A DNA stretch of 51,843 bases from UBA10161 sp038891035 (GTDB taxonomy: Archaea > Micrarchaeota > Micrarchaeia > Anstonellales > Anstonellaceae), in NCBI GenBank assembly GCA_038891035.1, contig JAWAEW010000007.1, positions 1-51,843 of the forward strand, in the 5' to 3' direction. Both the position numbers and the translations under genes were made by a program. Below are positions 15,740-23,703 of this stretch, one piece after another. The number at the start of each line of letters is the position of its first letter. The first letter of the stretch is position 1. A model generated the notes under the pieces. That model was not told the DNA's origin. It made no database searches and saw only the letters and a list, made by a program, of their open reading frames with translations.

Positions 15740-18688
15740 ATGGCTTGCAGAATAGAAGTAGGGATTAGGCCTGATCTGGAAGATCCTGTAGGCAATGCCC
15801 TGCTGCACAGGATAAAAGCGGAGCTTGGGATTTCATCTTGCAGCTCTGTGAGAGTAATTTGCGTATATGCGATTGATGCGGACTTGGGCGAAGCACAGCT
15901 TGGAGAGCTTGCAAGAAAGCTATTTGCAGATCCAATTACTGAGATATATTCTGTAAATGCGCCTCTTTTTGATTCAAGCTTGTTTGATTTTGCAGTTTTT
16001 GTGGGCTTTAAGCCGAAAGTGAAGGACAACACAGGAGACACTGCAAAAGAAGCAATCGAAGACTTACTTGGAAGAAAGATAGGGAATGTTTATAGTGCCA
16101 AACACTATCTTTTTTGCGGCAAGCTTTCAAGAAGTGAAGTGGAGAGTATTGCAAAAAGGTTGCTTGCAAATGAGCTGATACAGCGATTTGAGATAAAAAG
16201 CAGCCAGGAATTTGGCAAGGAAGGCTTTGGGACTGCAATACCCAAAGTAGAAAAGCAGGAAGGAGGCAGGGTGCAGGAAATCTCCCTCGAAGTCAATGAC
16301 AGCAAACTGCAAGAAATCTCCAAACAGCGCCTGCTTTCGCTTAATTTGGCTGAGATGAAAAAAATAAGAGAATATTACCGCAGGCCAGAAATCCGCAAAG
16401 CACGCGCTGCAGTTGGATTAGGGCCAAATCCAACCGACGTGGAGCTGGAGTGCATAGCGCAAACCTGGTCAGAGCATTGCAAACATAAGATTTTCAATGC
16501 TAAAATAGTATTTCAGGACGGAAATAGAAAAAGAGTTGTTGATTCTCTTTTCAATACTTACATCAAGGCCGCAACAAAGAAAGTTGCCAAGAAAAGAAAA
16601 TGGCTTGTTTCTGTATTTACTGATAATGCAGGGATTATAGAATTTGTTCCTGGATGGAACGTTGCAATGAAAGTAGAAACACACAACACACCTTCAGCAC
16701 TTGATCCTTTTGGCGGAGCACTTACCGGCATTCTGGGAGTAAATAGAGATGTGCTTGCAGCAGGTTTAGGTGCAAAGCCAATATTTAACACAGATGTCTT
16801 TTGCTTTGCTTTCCCAGATTACAGTGGGGCCATCCCACCGCGCCTGTTTCATCCAAGGCAGGTAATGGAAGGAGTGCGAGCAGGAGTTGCACATGGCGGC
16901 AACGCAAGTGGGATACCGACTATAAACGGTGCAATCTGCTTTGATGAAAGATATTTGGGTAAGCCACTGGTGTATTGTGGAACGGGAGGTATAATGCCGC
17001 AGGAGATTGGTGGGAAAAAAACGCACCAAAAAGCTGCAATGCCTAAAGACAGGATATTCATGGTGGGAGGAAGGATAGGAAAAGATGGGATTCACGGAGC
17101 AACCTTTTCCTCGATCGAGCTTCACGAAGAATCTCCTGTCTCTGCAGTTCAGCTAGGGGACCCATACACACAAAAAAAGATGCTGGACTTTTTGCTTCAG
17201 GCGCGAGATAGGGGTTTGTATCGCAGCATACAAGACAACGGGGCTGGAGGGCTTTCTTCTTCAGTGGGCGAAATGGCGCAAAGCTGTGGAGGTGCAATGC
17301 TTTATCTGGATCGTGCTCCTCTGAAATATGCCGGCCTTGACCCATGGGAAATATTGCTTTCTGAATCGCAAGAGAGGATGACCGTTGCTGTGCCTCCGCA
17401 GAAAGTGACTGAATTTGTTAATCTTGCATATGAGATGGGAGTTGAGGTCTCTGATTTGGGAGAATTTACCGATTCTGGCTTTTTCCATGTGCTTTATGGC
17501 GCAAAGACAGTTGCCTACTTGGAGCTTGAATTTTTGCACCACGGCGTGCCGCAGCTTGTATTGGAAGCAAAGCAGAAGAAAGCAAATCTGAAGGAGCCTA
17601 AGCTTGCTGCACAGACTGACTACACGCAAGATCTGCTTTCCTTGCTTTCAAGACCAAACATATGCTCAAAAGAAAGCGTCATAAGGCAATACGACCATGA
17701 AGTGCAAGGCTCAAGCATAATAAAACCTCTTTGTGGCAGAAAAGCAGATGGACCAGCCGATGCTGCTGTAATTGCGCCTCTTTTTGGAAGAAAAGAAGGA
17801 TTGGTAGTTGCAAATGGAATATGCCCCCGCTATTCGGATATTGACTGCTACCAAATGGCTGCAAATGCGGTTGATGAGGCGGTGCGGAACTATCTTGCAG
17901 CTGGTGGCCTGTTTGAGCATCTTGCCTTGTTGGATAATTTCTGCTGGGCAGATCCAATTTTTTCAAAGGAAAATCCTGAAGGAAAGCATAGGCTTGCTCA
18001 GCTTATTGCCTGCTGCAAAGGTTTGTATGATGCATGCCTTGCATACACTGTTCCTTTGATTTCAGGCAAAGACAGCATGAAAAACGACTACAAATTTGGG
18101 AAATGGAGAATTTCGATTCCCCCGACCTTACTTATTAGTGCAATAGGGAAAATAGAGGATATTTCACTTGCTCAAACTTCTGATTTTAAAACAGAAGGCG
18201 ACTTGATATATGTGTTGGGAGCCACCAAAAACGAGCTTGGAGGCTCTGAATATTATGCAATGAAAAAGACAGTTGGAGCAAATGTTCCAAAAGTAAACTT
18301 CAAGCAAAACTTGAAGCTTTACAGGCAGCTTCAAAAAGCCATAAGAAAGAGGCTGGTTGAATCCTGTCATGATTGCTCCGATGGTGGGCTTTCGGTTGCC
18401 CTTGCAGAATGCTGTATTGGAGGCGAGATTGGCGCAGAAGTTGATCTTGCTTCACTTGGAAAAAAGCTTGCACCACACCAGTTGCTCTTTTCCGAAAGCG
18501 CAGGCAGATTCATAGTGTCAGTCAGGAAGAAACATGAGGCTGCGTTCAAACAGATTATGAGAGGCTGCCCTTGCTACAACGTCGGAAAGGTAGGTGGTGG
18601 GTTGCTTGAAATAAAAATTGCAGGAAAAACCGTGGTTAAGGCAAGCATGCAGCAACTAAAGCACTATTGGAAGAGAGGTTTTGGATGA
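15740..18688 (+). CDS. purL: FGAM synthase, fused PurS-PurL (PurSL)
   Basis: The 982-residue protein converts FGAR to FGAM in purine synthesis with ammonia from PurQ. Residues 1-80 look like a PurS subunit (EVGIRPDLEDPVGNALL), and residues 85-155 repeat the pattern (VGFKPKVKDNTGDTAKEAI), so two PurS-like halves are fused to the N-terminus. The catalytic part shows TWSEHCKHK, VETHNTPSALDPFGGA, HGGNASGIPT, IQDNGAGGLSSS, LISGKDSMKNDY and SCHDCSDGGLSVALAE. Small archaeal PurL is about 700-750 residues, and the large E. coli type also includes a glutaminase. Here the glutaminase is separate, as purQ just downstream. Confidence 0.94.
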   Translation: MACRIEVGIRPDLEDPVGNALLHRIKAELGISSCSSVRVICVYAIDADLGEAQLGELARKLFADPITEIYSVNAPLFDSSLFDFAVFVGFKPKVKDNTGDTAKEAIEDLLGRKIGNVYSAKHYLFCGKLSRSEVESIAKRLLANELIQRFEIKSSQEFGKEGFGTAIPKVEKQEGGRVQEISLEVNDSKLQEISKQRLLSLNLAEMKKIREYYRRPEIRKARAAVGLGPNPTDVELECIAQTWSEHCKHKIFNAKIVFQDGNRKRVVDSLFNTYIKAATKKVAKKRKWLVSVFTDNAGIIEFVPGWNVAMKVETHNTPSALDPFGGALTGILGVNRDVLAAGLGAKPIFNTDVFCFAFPDYSGAIPPRLFHPRQVMEGVRAGVAHGGNASGIPTINGAICFDERYLGKPLVYCGTGGIMPQEIGGKKTHQKAAMPKDRIFMVGGRIGKDGIHGATFSSIELHEESPVSAVQLGDPYTQKKMLDFLLQARDRGLYRSIQDNGAGGLSSSVGEMAQSCGGAMLYLDRAPLKYAGLDPWEILLSESQERMTVAVPPQKVTEFVNLAYEMGVEVSDLGEFTDSGFFHVLYGAKTVAYLELEFLHHGVPQLVLEAKQKKANLKEPKLAAQTDYTQDLLSLLSRPNICSKESVIRQYDHEVQGSSIIKPLCGRKADGPADAAVIAPLFGRKEGLVVANGICPRYSDIDCYQMAANAVDEAVRNYLAAGGLFEHLALLDNFCWADPIFSKENPEGKHRLAQLIACCKGLYDACLAYTVPLISGKDSMKNDYKFGKWRISIPPTLLISAIGKIEDISLAQTSDFKTEGDLIYVLGATKNELGGSEYYAMKKTVGANVPKVNFKQNLKLYRQLQKAIRKRLVESCHDCSDGGLSVALAECCIGGEIGAEVDLASLGKKLAPHQLLFSESAGRFIVSVRKKHEAAFKQIMRGCPCYNVGKVGGGLLEIKIAGKTVVKASMQQLKHYWKRGFG

Positions 18689-18732
18689 AAAAGAAGGCAG
18701 TTGTGCGCTGGAAGAAAAACCTTGGTGGCTGA

Positions 18733-19527
18733 GTGATTCATATGGTGAATCCTGCTCCTAAGTGTTTAGTTCTTGCAGGCTTTGGCTTAAATTCTGAAGC
18801 AGAGCTTGCATATGCCTTTTCATTGGCAGGAGCAGAAAGCACAATTGTGCATTTTTCAAAAATTGCAAATGGTGAAAAAAAGCTTGAGGACTACCAAATA
18901 TTTGCCATTCCTGGCGGATGGTCTTATGCTGATGAGATTTCTTCAGGCAAAGTGCTTGCAAACAAACTAAAAAGCTCTTTTCGCAGCCAGCTTGAAGAAT
19001 TTATAGCTGCAGGCAAAGCCGTTGTAGGGATATGCAATGGTTTTCAGGTTTTAGTGAAGCTTGGCGCTTTGCCAAATCTTTCTGGGAACTTTGAACAAGA
19101 ATGCACCCTTACAAGAAATTCAAGCGGCAAATTTGAAGACAGATGGATATATATGAAGCCACAGCTTTCAGTTTGCAAATATTTCGAAGGAGTGCCGTTT
19201 ATTCACTGCCCAGTTAGGCACGGAGAAGGCAGATTCATTGCAAGCAACAGTATCCTTCAGCAACTAGAAAGTCGTGGCTTGATTGTTGCAAAGTATGCAA
19301 CCGAAGACCTAAATGAAGCATCCGGCTATCCTGAAAACCCAAATGGAGCACAAAAAAACATAGCAGGGATATGTAATCCAACAGGCAATGTGATTGGCCT
19401 GATGCCACATCCAGAATGCGCTGTAAGAAAGTGGCTCTTCCCGCGCTGGACTGCAGGAATTTCTTATGAAAAACACAGCCTGCGTTTCTTTTCGAATATA
19501 GTAGAAGCTGCCCAGGAATTTGTTTAA
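18733..19527 (+). CDS. purQ: FGAM synthase glutaminase subunit PurQ
   Basis: The 264-residue class I glutamine amidotransferase releases ammonia for PurSL. The oxyanion region reads AIPGGWSYADE, the nucleophilic Cys is in VGICNGFQVL, and the catalytic His-Glu pair is in LMPHPE. GYPENPNGA near residue 200 is the PurQ-specific segment. Translation starts either at GTG 18733, touching the preceding in-frame TGA, or at ATG 18742, which is closer to the conserved start. The gap from purL is only 44 bases, so both subunits are likely co-transcribed and made in step. Confidence 0.93.
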   Translation: MIHMVNPAPKCLVLAGFGLNSEAELAYAFSLAGAESTIVHFSKIANGEKKLEDYQIFAIPGGWSYADEISSGKVLANKLKSSFRSQLEEFIAAGKAVVGICNGFQVLVKLGALPNLSGNFEQECTLTRNSSGKFEDRWIYMKPQLSVCKYFEGVPFIHCPVRHGEGRFIASNSILQQLESRGLIVAKYATEDLNEASGYPENPNGAQKNIAGICNPTGNVIGLMPHPECAVRKWLFPRWTAGISYEKHSLRFFSNIVEAAQEFV

Positions 19528-19569
19528 CTACAGCATGGTTTTATTGATTTCTATGCAAATGCTTTTTGC

Positions 19570-19684
19570 GCTCCCATAGTCTAGTGGTGACTCTGGTGCA
19601 AATGTGCGCCAGCTCGCCGGACAACCCGGTCAAGGACGAAGCCCTCTCAAGGCTTTAACTCGGGTTCAAATCCCGATGGGAGCG
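19570..19684 (+). tRNA. tRNA-Glu(CUC) with a ~40-nt D-loop intron
   Basis: Acceptor strands GCTCCCA/TGGGAGC pair, with G at the discriminator position and no CCA. The anticodon arm AAGCC-CTCTCAA-GGCTT places CUC at 34-36, and the T-arm is TCGGG-TTCAAAT-CCCGA. The gene is too long by about 40 bases, all between the two D-stem strands GTCT and GGAC. Comparing with tRNA-Glu(UUC) at 47866, whose D-loop reads AGCCCGGTCAA, best explains the insert as 19585-19624. That segment folds into a hairpin with a 7-bp tip stem (19593-19599 with 19606-19612). Exact splice sites are unproven. Confidence 0.82.
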
Positions 19685-19755
19685 CTATGGTTTAACCTAA
19701 ATCTCATTTTTCTTGCCCACTATGATATTTGTCTTGGGAGTGTGAGCTTTAGGTG

Positions 19756-19882
19756 TGCCTTTGGGAGTGAACCCTCAAGGGGACCTGCTGTTTATCTTAG
19801 TGTCCCAGCCAAAAAAGCTGTGGTTTACCTTTGGGGGTGAACCCTCATGGGGCTTTGAGGTTTATCTTAGTGCCCCTAGGGA
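19756..19882 (+). repeat. Copy B of the ~128-bp tRNA-adjacent repeat
   Basis: This is the second near-identical copy of the element at 15432-15560, in the same orientation on the plus strand. It lies 71 bases downstream of tRNA-Glu(CUC). It has the same two half-units and the central CAGC-CAAAAAA-GCTG hairpin, and ends in CCCCTAGGGA directly before the TATA box of the next gene. Both copies keep a frame reading GPAVYLSVPAKKAVV. Because the nucleotide match extends evenly across all codon positions, I do not take this as coding evidence. Confidence 0.75.
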
Positions 19883-19887
19883 AAAGA

Positions 19888-19920
19888 TTATATATAAACC
19901 AGGAGAATTTGGGTAGGTGA
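19888..19920 (+). promoter_or_regulatory. TATA box and Shine-Dalgarno for the small membrane protein
   Basis: TTATATATAAACC at 19888-19900 is a strong TATA box 25-37 nt before the ATG. AGGTGA at 19915-19920 pairs with the 16S tail and is four bases before the ATG at 19925. Confidence 0.65.
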
Positions 19921-19924
19921 TGCA

Positions 19925-20146
19925 ATGCCAAAGAAAAAGGCTAAAGAAGAGAAAAAAGAATGCAGGTGCGATGATAAAATAGGATATCTTGAGGAATGGT
20001 TGCTTGTAGTAATTGGTGCTATTGGATTTGCGCAGGCATTGGGTTTCATTAATCTGGAGGCGTTCCAATTCAAGTATGTTTGGTCTGTGTTGGTCCTCGT
20101 AATTGGAATAACAAAGCTTTTGCAAAGATCCTCCTGTAATTGTTAA
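19925..20146 (+). CDS. Small membrane protein, function unknown
   Basis: The 73-residue protein has a charged Lys/Glu-rich N-terminus with two Cys (ECRCDD). Two hydrophobic segments follow, at about residues 26-45 and 53-68, and the end is Cys-containing (SSCNC). It probably forms a hairpin in the membrane with the lysine-rich end inside. I recognise no family. A clear TATA box and Shine-Dalgarno support that it is real. The stop shares a TTAA tetranucleotide with the convergent purP stop. Confidence 0.7.
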   Translation: MPKKKAKEEKKECRCDDKIGYLEEWLLVVIGAIGFAQALGFINLEAFQFKYVWSVLVLVIGITKLLQRSSCNC

Positions 20147-21192
20147 TAGATTATTTTTGCAAGCTTGCCCAGCTTTGCTGCGAGCTTTATTTCACGGGCT
20201 ATTCGCCTGCCCATGCTCATCGGCTCTTCGTATTGGTAAACTGTATAAGGTGAGCCTTGAGGGTAAAGGTTGGTTCCTGCAACTATTCTTGCGGAAACTT
20301 CAAAAACATAAAATTGAAGATTTTCATCTACTACCGTCTCAAGGCAGAAAGGCCCTGGTATGCCTCCAAAAAGCCTGTCTGCTGCTTCAACCACTCCCTT
20401 ACCCATCTCCAGCAGATCCTCAAGCAAAGACTCGCGCATTACTAAAAGTTCATTTCCTACCACTGTGAAAGAAGGTGAAAAGGAAAGTCCTGCGTGCTCT
20501 GTCCGATAAGCCTCGTCAATGTTGCTTTCAAACCTTCTGTCTATTCCTATCAGCTCAATTCTTCCTTCTAAGGCGCGATAGCCATCCTTCAAAAGAGGAG
20601 TATAAAAGTAATGAGGATAGGCTCGGACTCCAATAAGATATTCTTGCACAAGCACGTTCATGCCCTCAAAATGCTCATAAAATTCTTCTGGAGTTGAGAC
20701 TACCTTATAGCCTCTGCCACCTTTTGCTCCTGCAAGCTTGACTATGCAGGGCCTATCTATTTTATCAGGTTCGATCAGTGCAGGGACCTGAAGCCCTGCA
20801 GCTTTGAGCCATTCAAACATTTTCAGCCGGTCTTTCTCCCACTTCAAGCTTTCCCTATTTCCAAGGATGGGAACTGGTAGGGTGCTTATTTTGTCTCCTG
20901 TATATTCTACTAAAGAGCCGTGCGGGACCAAGATTGCATTATCATCAATCAGTTCCTTATACGGAATCTCGCGCAAATCATCAACTATCAAAAACTCGTC
21001 CGGCTTCCCAAAAGGAAATGCTTCGTAGACTTTTTTGCGCTTTTGTGTACAGATGCCAATTGTCTTTATTCCTTCTTGCCTTGCCCCATAAAAAATCTGC
21101 AACGCAGTATGCGAGCAAATTGTTGCAATTTTCAGCTTCTTTTTGTCATAGCCTGAGAGTATCTCGTGGATTTTTTCCCTGCTGATTACCAT
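20143..21192 (-). CDS. purP: FAICAR synthetase PurP (formate-dependent)
   Basis: The 349-residue ATP-grasp enzyme formylates AICAR using formate and ATP, the archaeal replacement for the folate-dependent PurH step. Diagnostic segments are ISREKIHEILSGYDKKKLKIAT at the N-terminus, CSHTALQIFYGARQEGIKTIGIC, FVPHGSL-like ILVPHGSLVEY, the glycine-rich ATP loop KLAGAKGGRGYKV and FEVSARIVAGTN. I chose ATG 21192; a GTG nine bases upstream is also possible. It lies directly downstream of a second PurP-family gene on the same strand. Confidence 0.92.
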   Translation of the reverse strand: MVISREKIHEILSGYDKKKLKIATICSHTALQIFYGARQEGIKTIGICTQKRKKVYEAFPFGKPDEFLIVDDLREIPYKELIDDNAILVPHGSLVEYTGDKISTLPVPILGNRESLKWEKDRLKMFEWLKAAGLQVPALIEPDKIDRPCIVKLAGAKGGRGYKVVSTPEEFYEHFEGMNVLVQEYLIGVRAYPHYFYTPLLKDGYRALEGRIELIGIDRRFESNIDEAYRTEHAGLSFSPSFTVVGNELLVMRESLLEDLLEMGKGVVEAADRLFGGIPGPFCLETVVDENLQFYVFEVSARIVAGTNLYPQGSPYTVYQYEEPMSMGRRIAREIKLAAKLGKLAKIIY

Positions 21193-21201
21193 AAATACCA
21201 C

Positions 21202-22332
21202 TTATGTTACGATTTCATCCAGTCTTTCTTGCCGCCAGGCTTCCCTAACTTCCATTGCTATGCGCTCCCCTACGCTAATGCTTTTGCCCCAAAGATATTG
21301 GCTATACGGTGTAAAGCGCACTCCAGGAGAACCTGGCACCCTGAAAGAAACATCAAATATTACTGGTTCTTCACCTGATTCTGCAGGCACTATTGCGCCC
21401 TGCAGGGCAAAAGGTCCAATGATTCCTGGTGGGTATTCCTCTTTGCATACTTTCACAAACCTTTCCCCTATTTCAAAGACTTTTTCAAGTAAGGATTCTC
21501 TGATAGTGCAGGCGACATGGCCAACCTCAATGTTTTTCATTCGCGTCAGCTTAAGCACTTCTGTCTGCTCAGGCGAAGTTAAGCGAAGCAGGCCGTCGAG
21601 GTTCGTTTGTCTTCTGAAATCAGTTCCCATGAACTCAAGCTCTCCACTGAGGGGCGAAACGAAAAAGTTGAAATTAAACTGCGCACCCAAAGCAAATTCT
21701 TCAATCAATGCGCTTTCTAGTCCTTCTTTAGTAATTAGTCCTCGCGAAAGCATCTCTTTGCTTTTGCGGAAATACTCATGGGCTGAATGGACGATGAAAA
21801 ATGCCCGCTCATATTTCCTTTTTGCTTCGGGTGCTTTTACAATCACAACTCGGTCTATTTCCTCTGGTGAGGAAAAAATTTTTGGGGTCCGAATTTTTGC
21901 TTTTTGCAAAAGCCATTGCTGGTTGCGTGGCCGCTCTCTCTCTTCAGCCTTAAGCAGGAATCGGTTCCCAAATATTGGAACCGCAAATTCTTTTTCAATT
22001 AAATCATAGCCTACATAAACCGAAAATGAACGGTGCGGGACAAAAATTGCCTGCTTTTCGACAAGGCGCTTTACTGTGCTTTTGCTTGCAATTTCTGCAA
22101 ATTTCTCAAGAATGACTATTTCGTCTATGCAGCCAACTTTTCCAAATGGAGTTTTTCGCTTAGAGTAGTATTTTTGATAGGTCTGATCTCTTCCTTTTTC
22201 GCACACAACAATATTTTTTAGCCCCAGAGAAGATGCCCCGGCGCAAATGTCCAGAGCAGAATGAGAGCCGAGGACTGCAATAGAAGGCTTTTTGTAATTT
22301 TTAACTATTTGGTGGATGCCAAGTGAAACCAT
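21202..22332 (-). CDS. PurP paralogue with altered ATP loop
   Basis: This 376-residue protein aligns along its length with the adjacent PurP: GSHSALDICAGASSLGLKNIVVC, IFVPHRSFSVYVGYD, PIFGNR, a long central segment and FDVSFRVPGSPGVRF near the end. The glycine-rich ATP-binding loop of PurP (GAKGGRGY) is replaced by EAKRKYER, so ordinary catalysis is doubtful. Many archaea carry two or more PurP-like genes, and the role of the second is not settled. It precedes purP in the same direction with no spare bases, so the two are surely co-transcribed, perhaps forming a hetero-oligomer. Confidence 0.85.
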   Translation of the reverse strand: MVSLGIHQIVKNYKKPSIAVLGSHSALDICAGASSLGLKNIVVCEKGRDQTYQKYYSKRKTPFGKVGCIDEIVILEKFAEIASKSTVKRLVEKQAIFVPHRSFSVYVGYDLIEKEFAVPIFGNRFLLKAEERERPRNQQWLLQKAKIRTPKIFSSPEEIDRVVIVKAPEAKRKYERAFFIVHSAHEYFRKSKEMLSRGLITKEGLESALIEEFALGAQFNFNFFVSPLSGELEFMGTDFRRQTNLDGLLRLTSPEQTEVLKLTRMKNIEVGHVACTIRESLLEKVFEIGERFVKVCKEEYPPGIIGPFALQGAIVPAESGEEPVIFDVSFRVPGSPGVRFTPYSQYLWGKSISVGERIAMEVREAWRQERLDEIVT

Positions 22333-22417
22333 ATTACATTAGCGAAATTCAAATTTAAAAAATCAACACCGGCATGCAGGTCTGGTATGGTTTTTAAACC
22401 GCAACTGGATTAAACAA
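22333..22417. promoter_or_regulatory. Divergent promoter region between purP paralogue and radA operon
   Basis: The 85-nt gap has AAATTTAAAAAATC near 22349-22362, which could serve either direction. GGTTTTTAAACC near 22388-22399 lies about 20-30 nt before the ATG at 22418. These are AT-rich TATA-like elements, assigned by eye. Confidence 0.4.
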
Positions 22418-22714
22418 ATGCTAAATTTCACCAAGGCGCAAATGGCTTTCTGGCTTTTTGCGCCTTCTGAATTTAGTGGAGTTGGTAAAATGGAGGAATC
22501 TGGCTTTGGTGAAATGCCAGAGGCTGATTCTGGCAATCCGCGCGGTGCGCGCCCAGACTTTCGTGTGGTGCAGGCAGAATACGACAATCGCACTGGGAAA
22601 ACTGTTTTTCGAGATGTGGGAGCTATTTGGCGCAACACCAGCAAAGCAGGCACCAATTTTTACACTTTAAAGATTGGAAAGTTGCGCTTGCTGGTTTTTC
22701 CTAATGAAAGGTGA
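22418..22714 (+). CDS. Small protein, possibly DUF736-like, upstream of radA
   Basis: The product is up to 98 residues. The C-terminal part (KTVFRDVGAIWRN, then YTLKIGKLRLLVFPNE) resembles the D-V-G-A-x-W ... L-K-I pattern of short DUF736-type proteins, which are uncharacterised. The middle is acidic and Gly-rich. The start is uncertain: ATGs at 22418, 22442 and 22490 are all in frame. Its stop lies inside the Shine-Dalgarno of radA, so the two genes are likely translated in sequence. Family resemblance is weak and should be checked by profile search. Confidence 0.55.
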   Translation: MLNFTKAQMAFWLFAPSEFSGVGKMEESGFGEMPEADSGNPRGARPDFRVVQAEYDNRTGKTVFRDVGAIWRNTSKAGTNFYTLKIGKLRLLVFPNER

Positions 22715-22719
22715 GTATT

Positions 22720-23703
22720 GTGGCAAAAAAAAGAGATGATGAAATGGAAACAGAAAGCAAAAAGAAACCTCAGATAACTGATTTGGAAGACTTGCCTGGA
22801 ATAGGCGAAGTGTCAGCAGAAAAACTGCGGAAAGCAGGCTATGATATAGAGAAAATTGCAGCAAGCAGCCCGCATGAGCTTGATGAGATAGCAGAGATTG
22901 GGCTAGATGCTGCCAAGAAGGCAATAGCTGCTGCACGCGATTCTCTTGAGATGGGCTATGAATCTGCAGACAAAATACTTGAAAGAAGAAAAGCAATAGG
23001 CCGAATAACAACCGGAAGCAAGGAGTTGGATGCGCTTATTGGCGGCGGAGTTGAGACCATGGCCATAACTGAGTGCTATGGCAAATTTTCTTCAGGAAAA
23101 TCACAGCTTGGCTTTCAACTTTCGGTAAATGTCCAAAAGCCCCCTGAACAAGGTGGGCTTTCAGGAAGCGTGCTTTTCATTGACACCGAATCCACTTTTA
23201 GGCCAGAAAGAATAAAACAAATAGCAGAGGCCGCAGGGATGGATGCAGATTCTGTGCTAAAAAACATCTATGTTTCGCGTGCTGTGAACTCAGACCATCA
23301 AATGGTGCTTGTGGAGAAAGCAGAGGAAATGATAAAGGAGAAAAACATCCGCCTAATTGTGGTAGATTCAATGACTGCACACTTCAGAGCAGATTATATA
23401 GGGAGAGGCGCACTTGGAGACAGACAACAAAAGCTCAACAAACATGTGCATTCGCTTCAGAGACTGGCTGATAAATACAACTTGGCAGTATATATAACAA
23501 ACCAGGTGATGGACAATCCTGGCATATTGTTTGGAGACCCAACTACACCTATAGGAGGCCATGTGCTTGCCCATGCGGCAACATACAGAATTTACCTTCG
23601 GAAAGGCAAGGATGAAAAAAGGATTGCAAGGCTTGTGGATTCGCCAAACTTGCCTGAAGGCGAATGTGTATTTAAGGTAACTCCAAAAGGGATTACTGAT
23701 TAA
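22720..23703 (+). CDS. radA: DNA repair and recombination protein RadA
   Basis: The 327-residue archaeal RecA/Rad51 homologue has an N-terminal helix-hairpin-helix domain (LPGIGEVSAEKLRKAGY) for DNA binding. Its RecA core has Walker A GKFSSGKSQ (often GEFGSGKTQ), VLFIDTESTFRPERI, Walker B IRLIVVDSMTAHFR, loop residues around YIGRGALGDRQQKLNKH and TNQVMDNPG. It forms nucleoprotein filaments on ssDNA for strand exchange. I chose GTG 22720 because AGGTGA ends five bases before it; ATG 22744 is an alternative. Its 3' end overlaps the convergent phosphoribosyltransferase by 11 bases. Confidence 0.95.
   Translation: MAKKRDDEMETESKKKPQITDLEDLPGIGEVSAEKLRKAGYDIEKIAASSPHELDEIAEIGLDAAKKAIAAARDSLEMGYESADKILERRKAIGRITTGSKELDALIGGGVETMAITECYGKFSSGKSQLGFQLSVNVQKPPEQGGLSGSVLFIDTESTFRPERIKQIAEAAGMDADSVLKNIYVSRAVNSDHQMVLVEKAEEMIKEKNIRLIVVDSMTAHFRADYIGRGALGDRQQKLNKHVHSLQRLADKYNLAVYITNQVMDNPGILFGDPTTPIGGHVLAHAATYRIYLRKGKDEKRIARLVDSPNLPEGECVFKVTPKGITD

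Noticed and set aside
18685..18732. A 15-codon frame (ATG at the purL stop, TGA before the purQ GTG)
   Set aside because: It is too short and has no sign of selection. It may only help ribosomes reach purQ.
15432..19882. Purine block between the two repeats as a composite transposon
   Set aside because: No transposase or integrase is present, the repeats are short and in direct orientation, and the enclosed genes are ordinary metabolic genes. Kept only as a repeat-pair finding.
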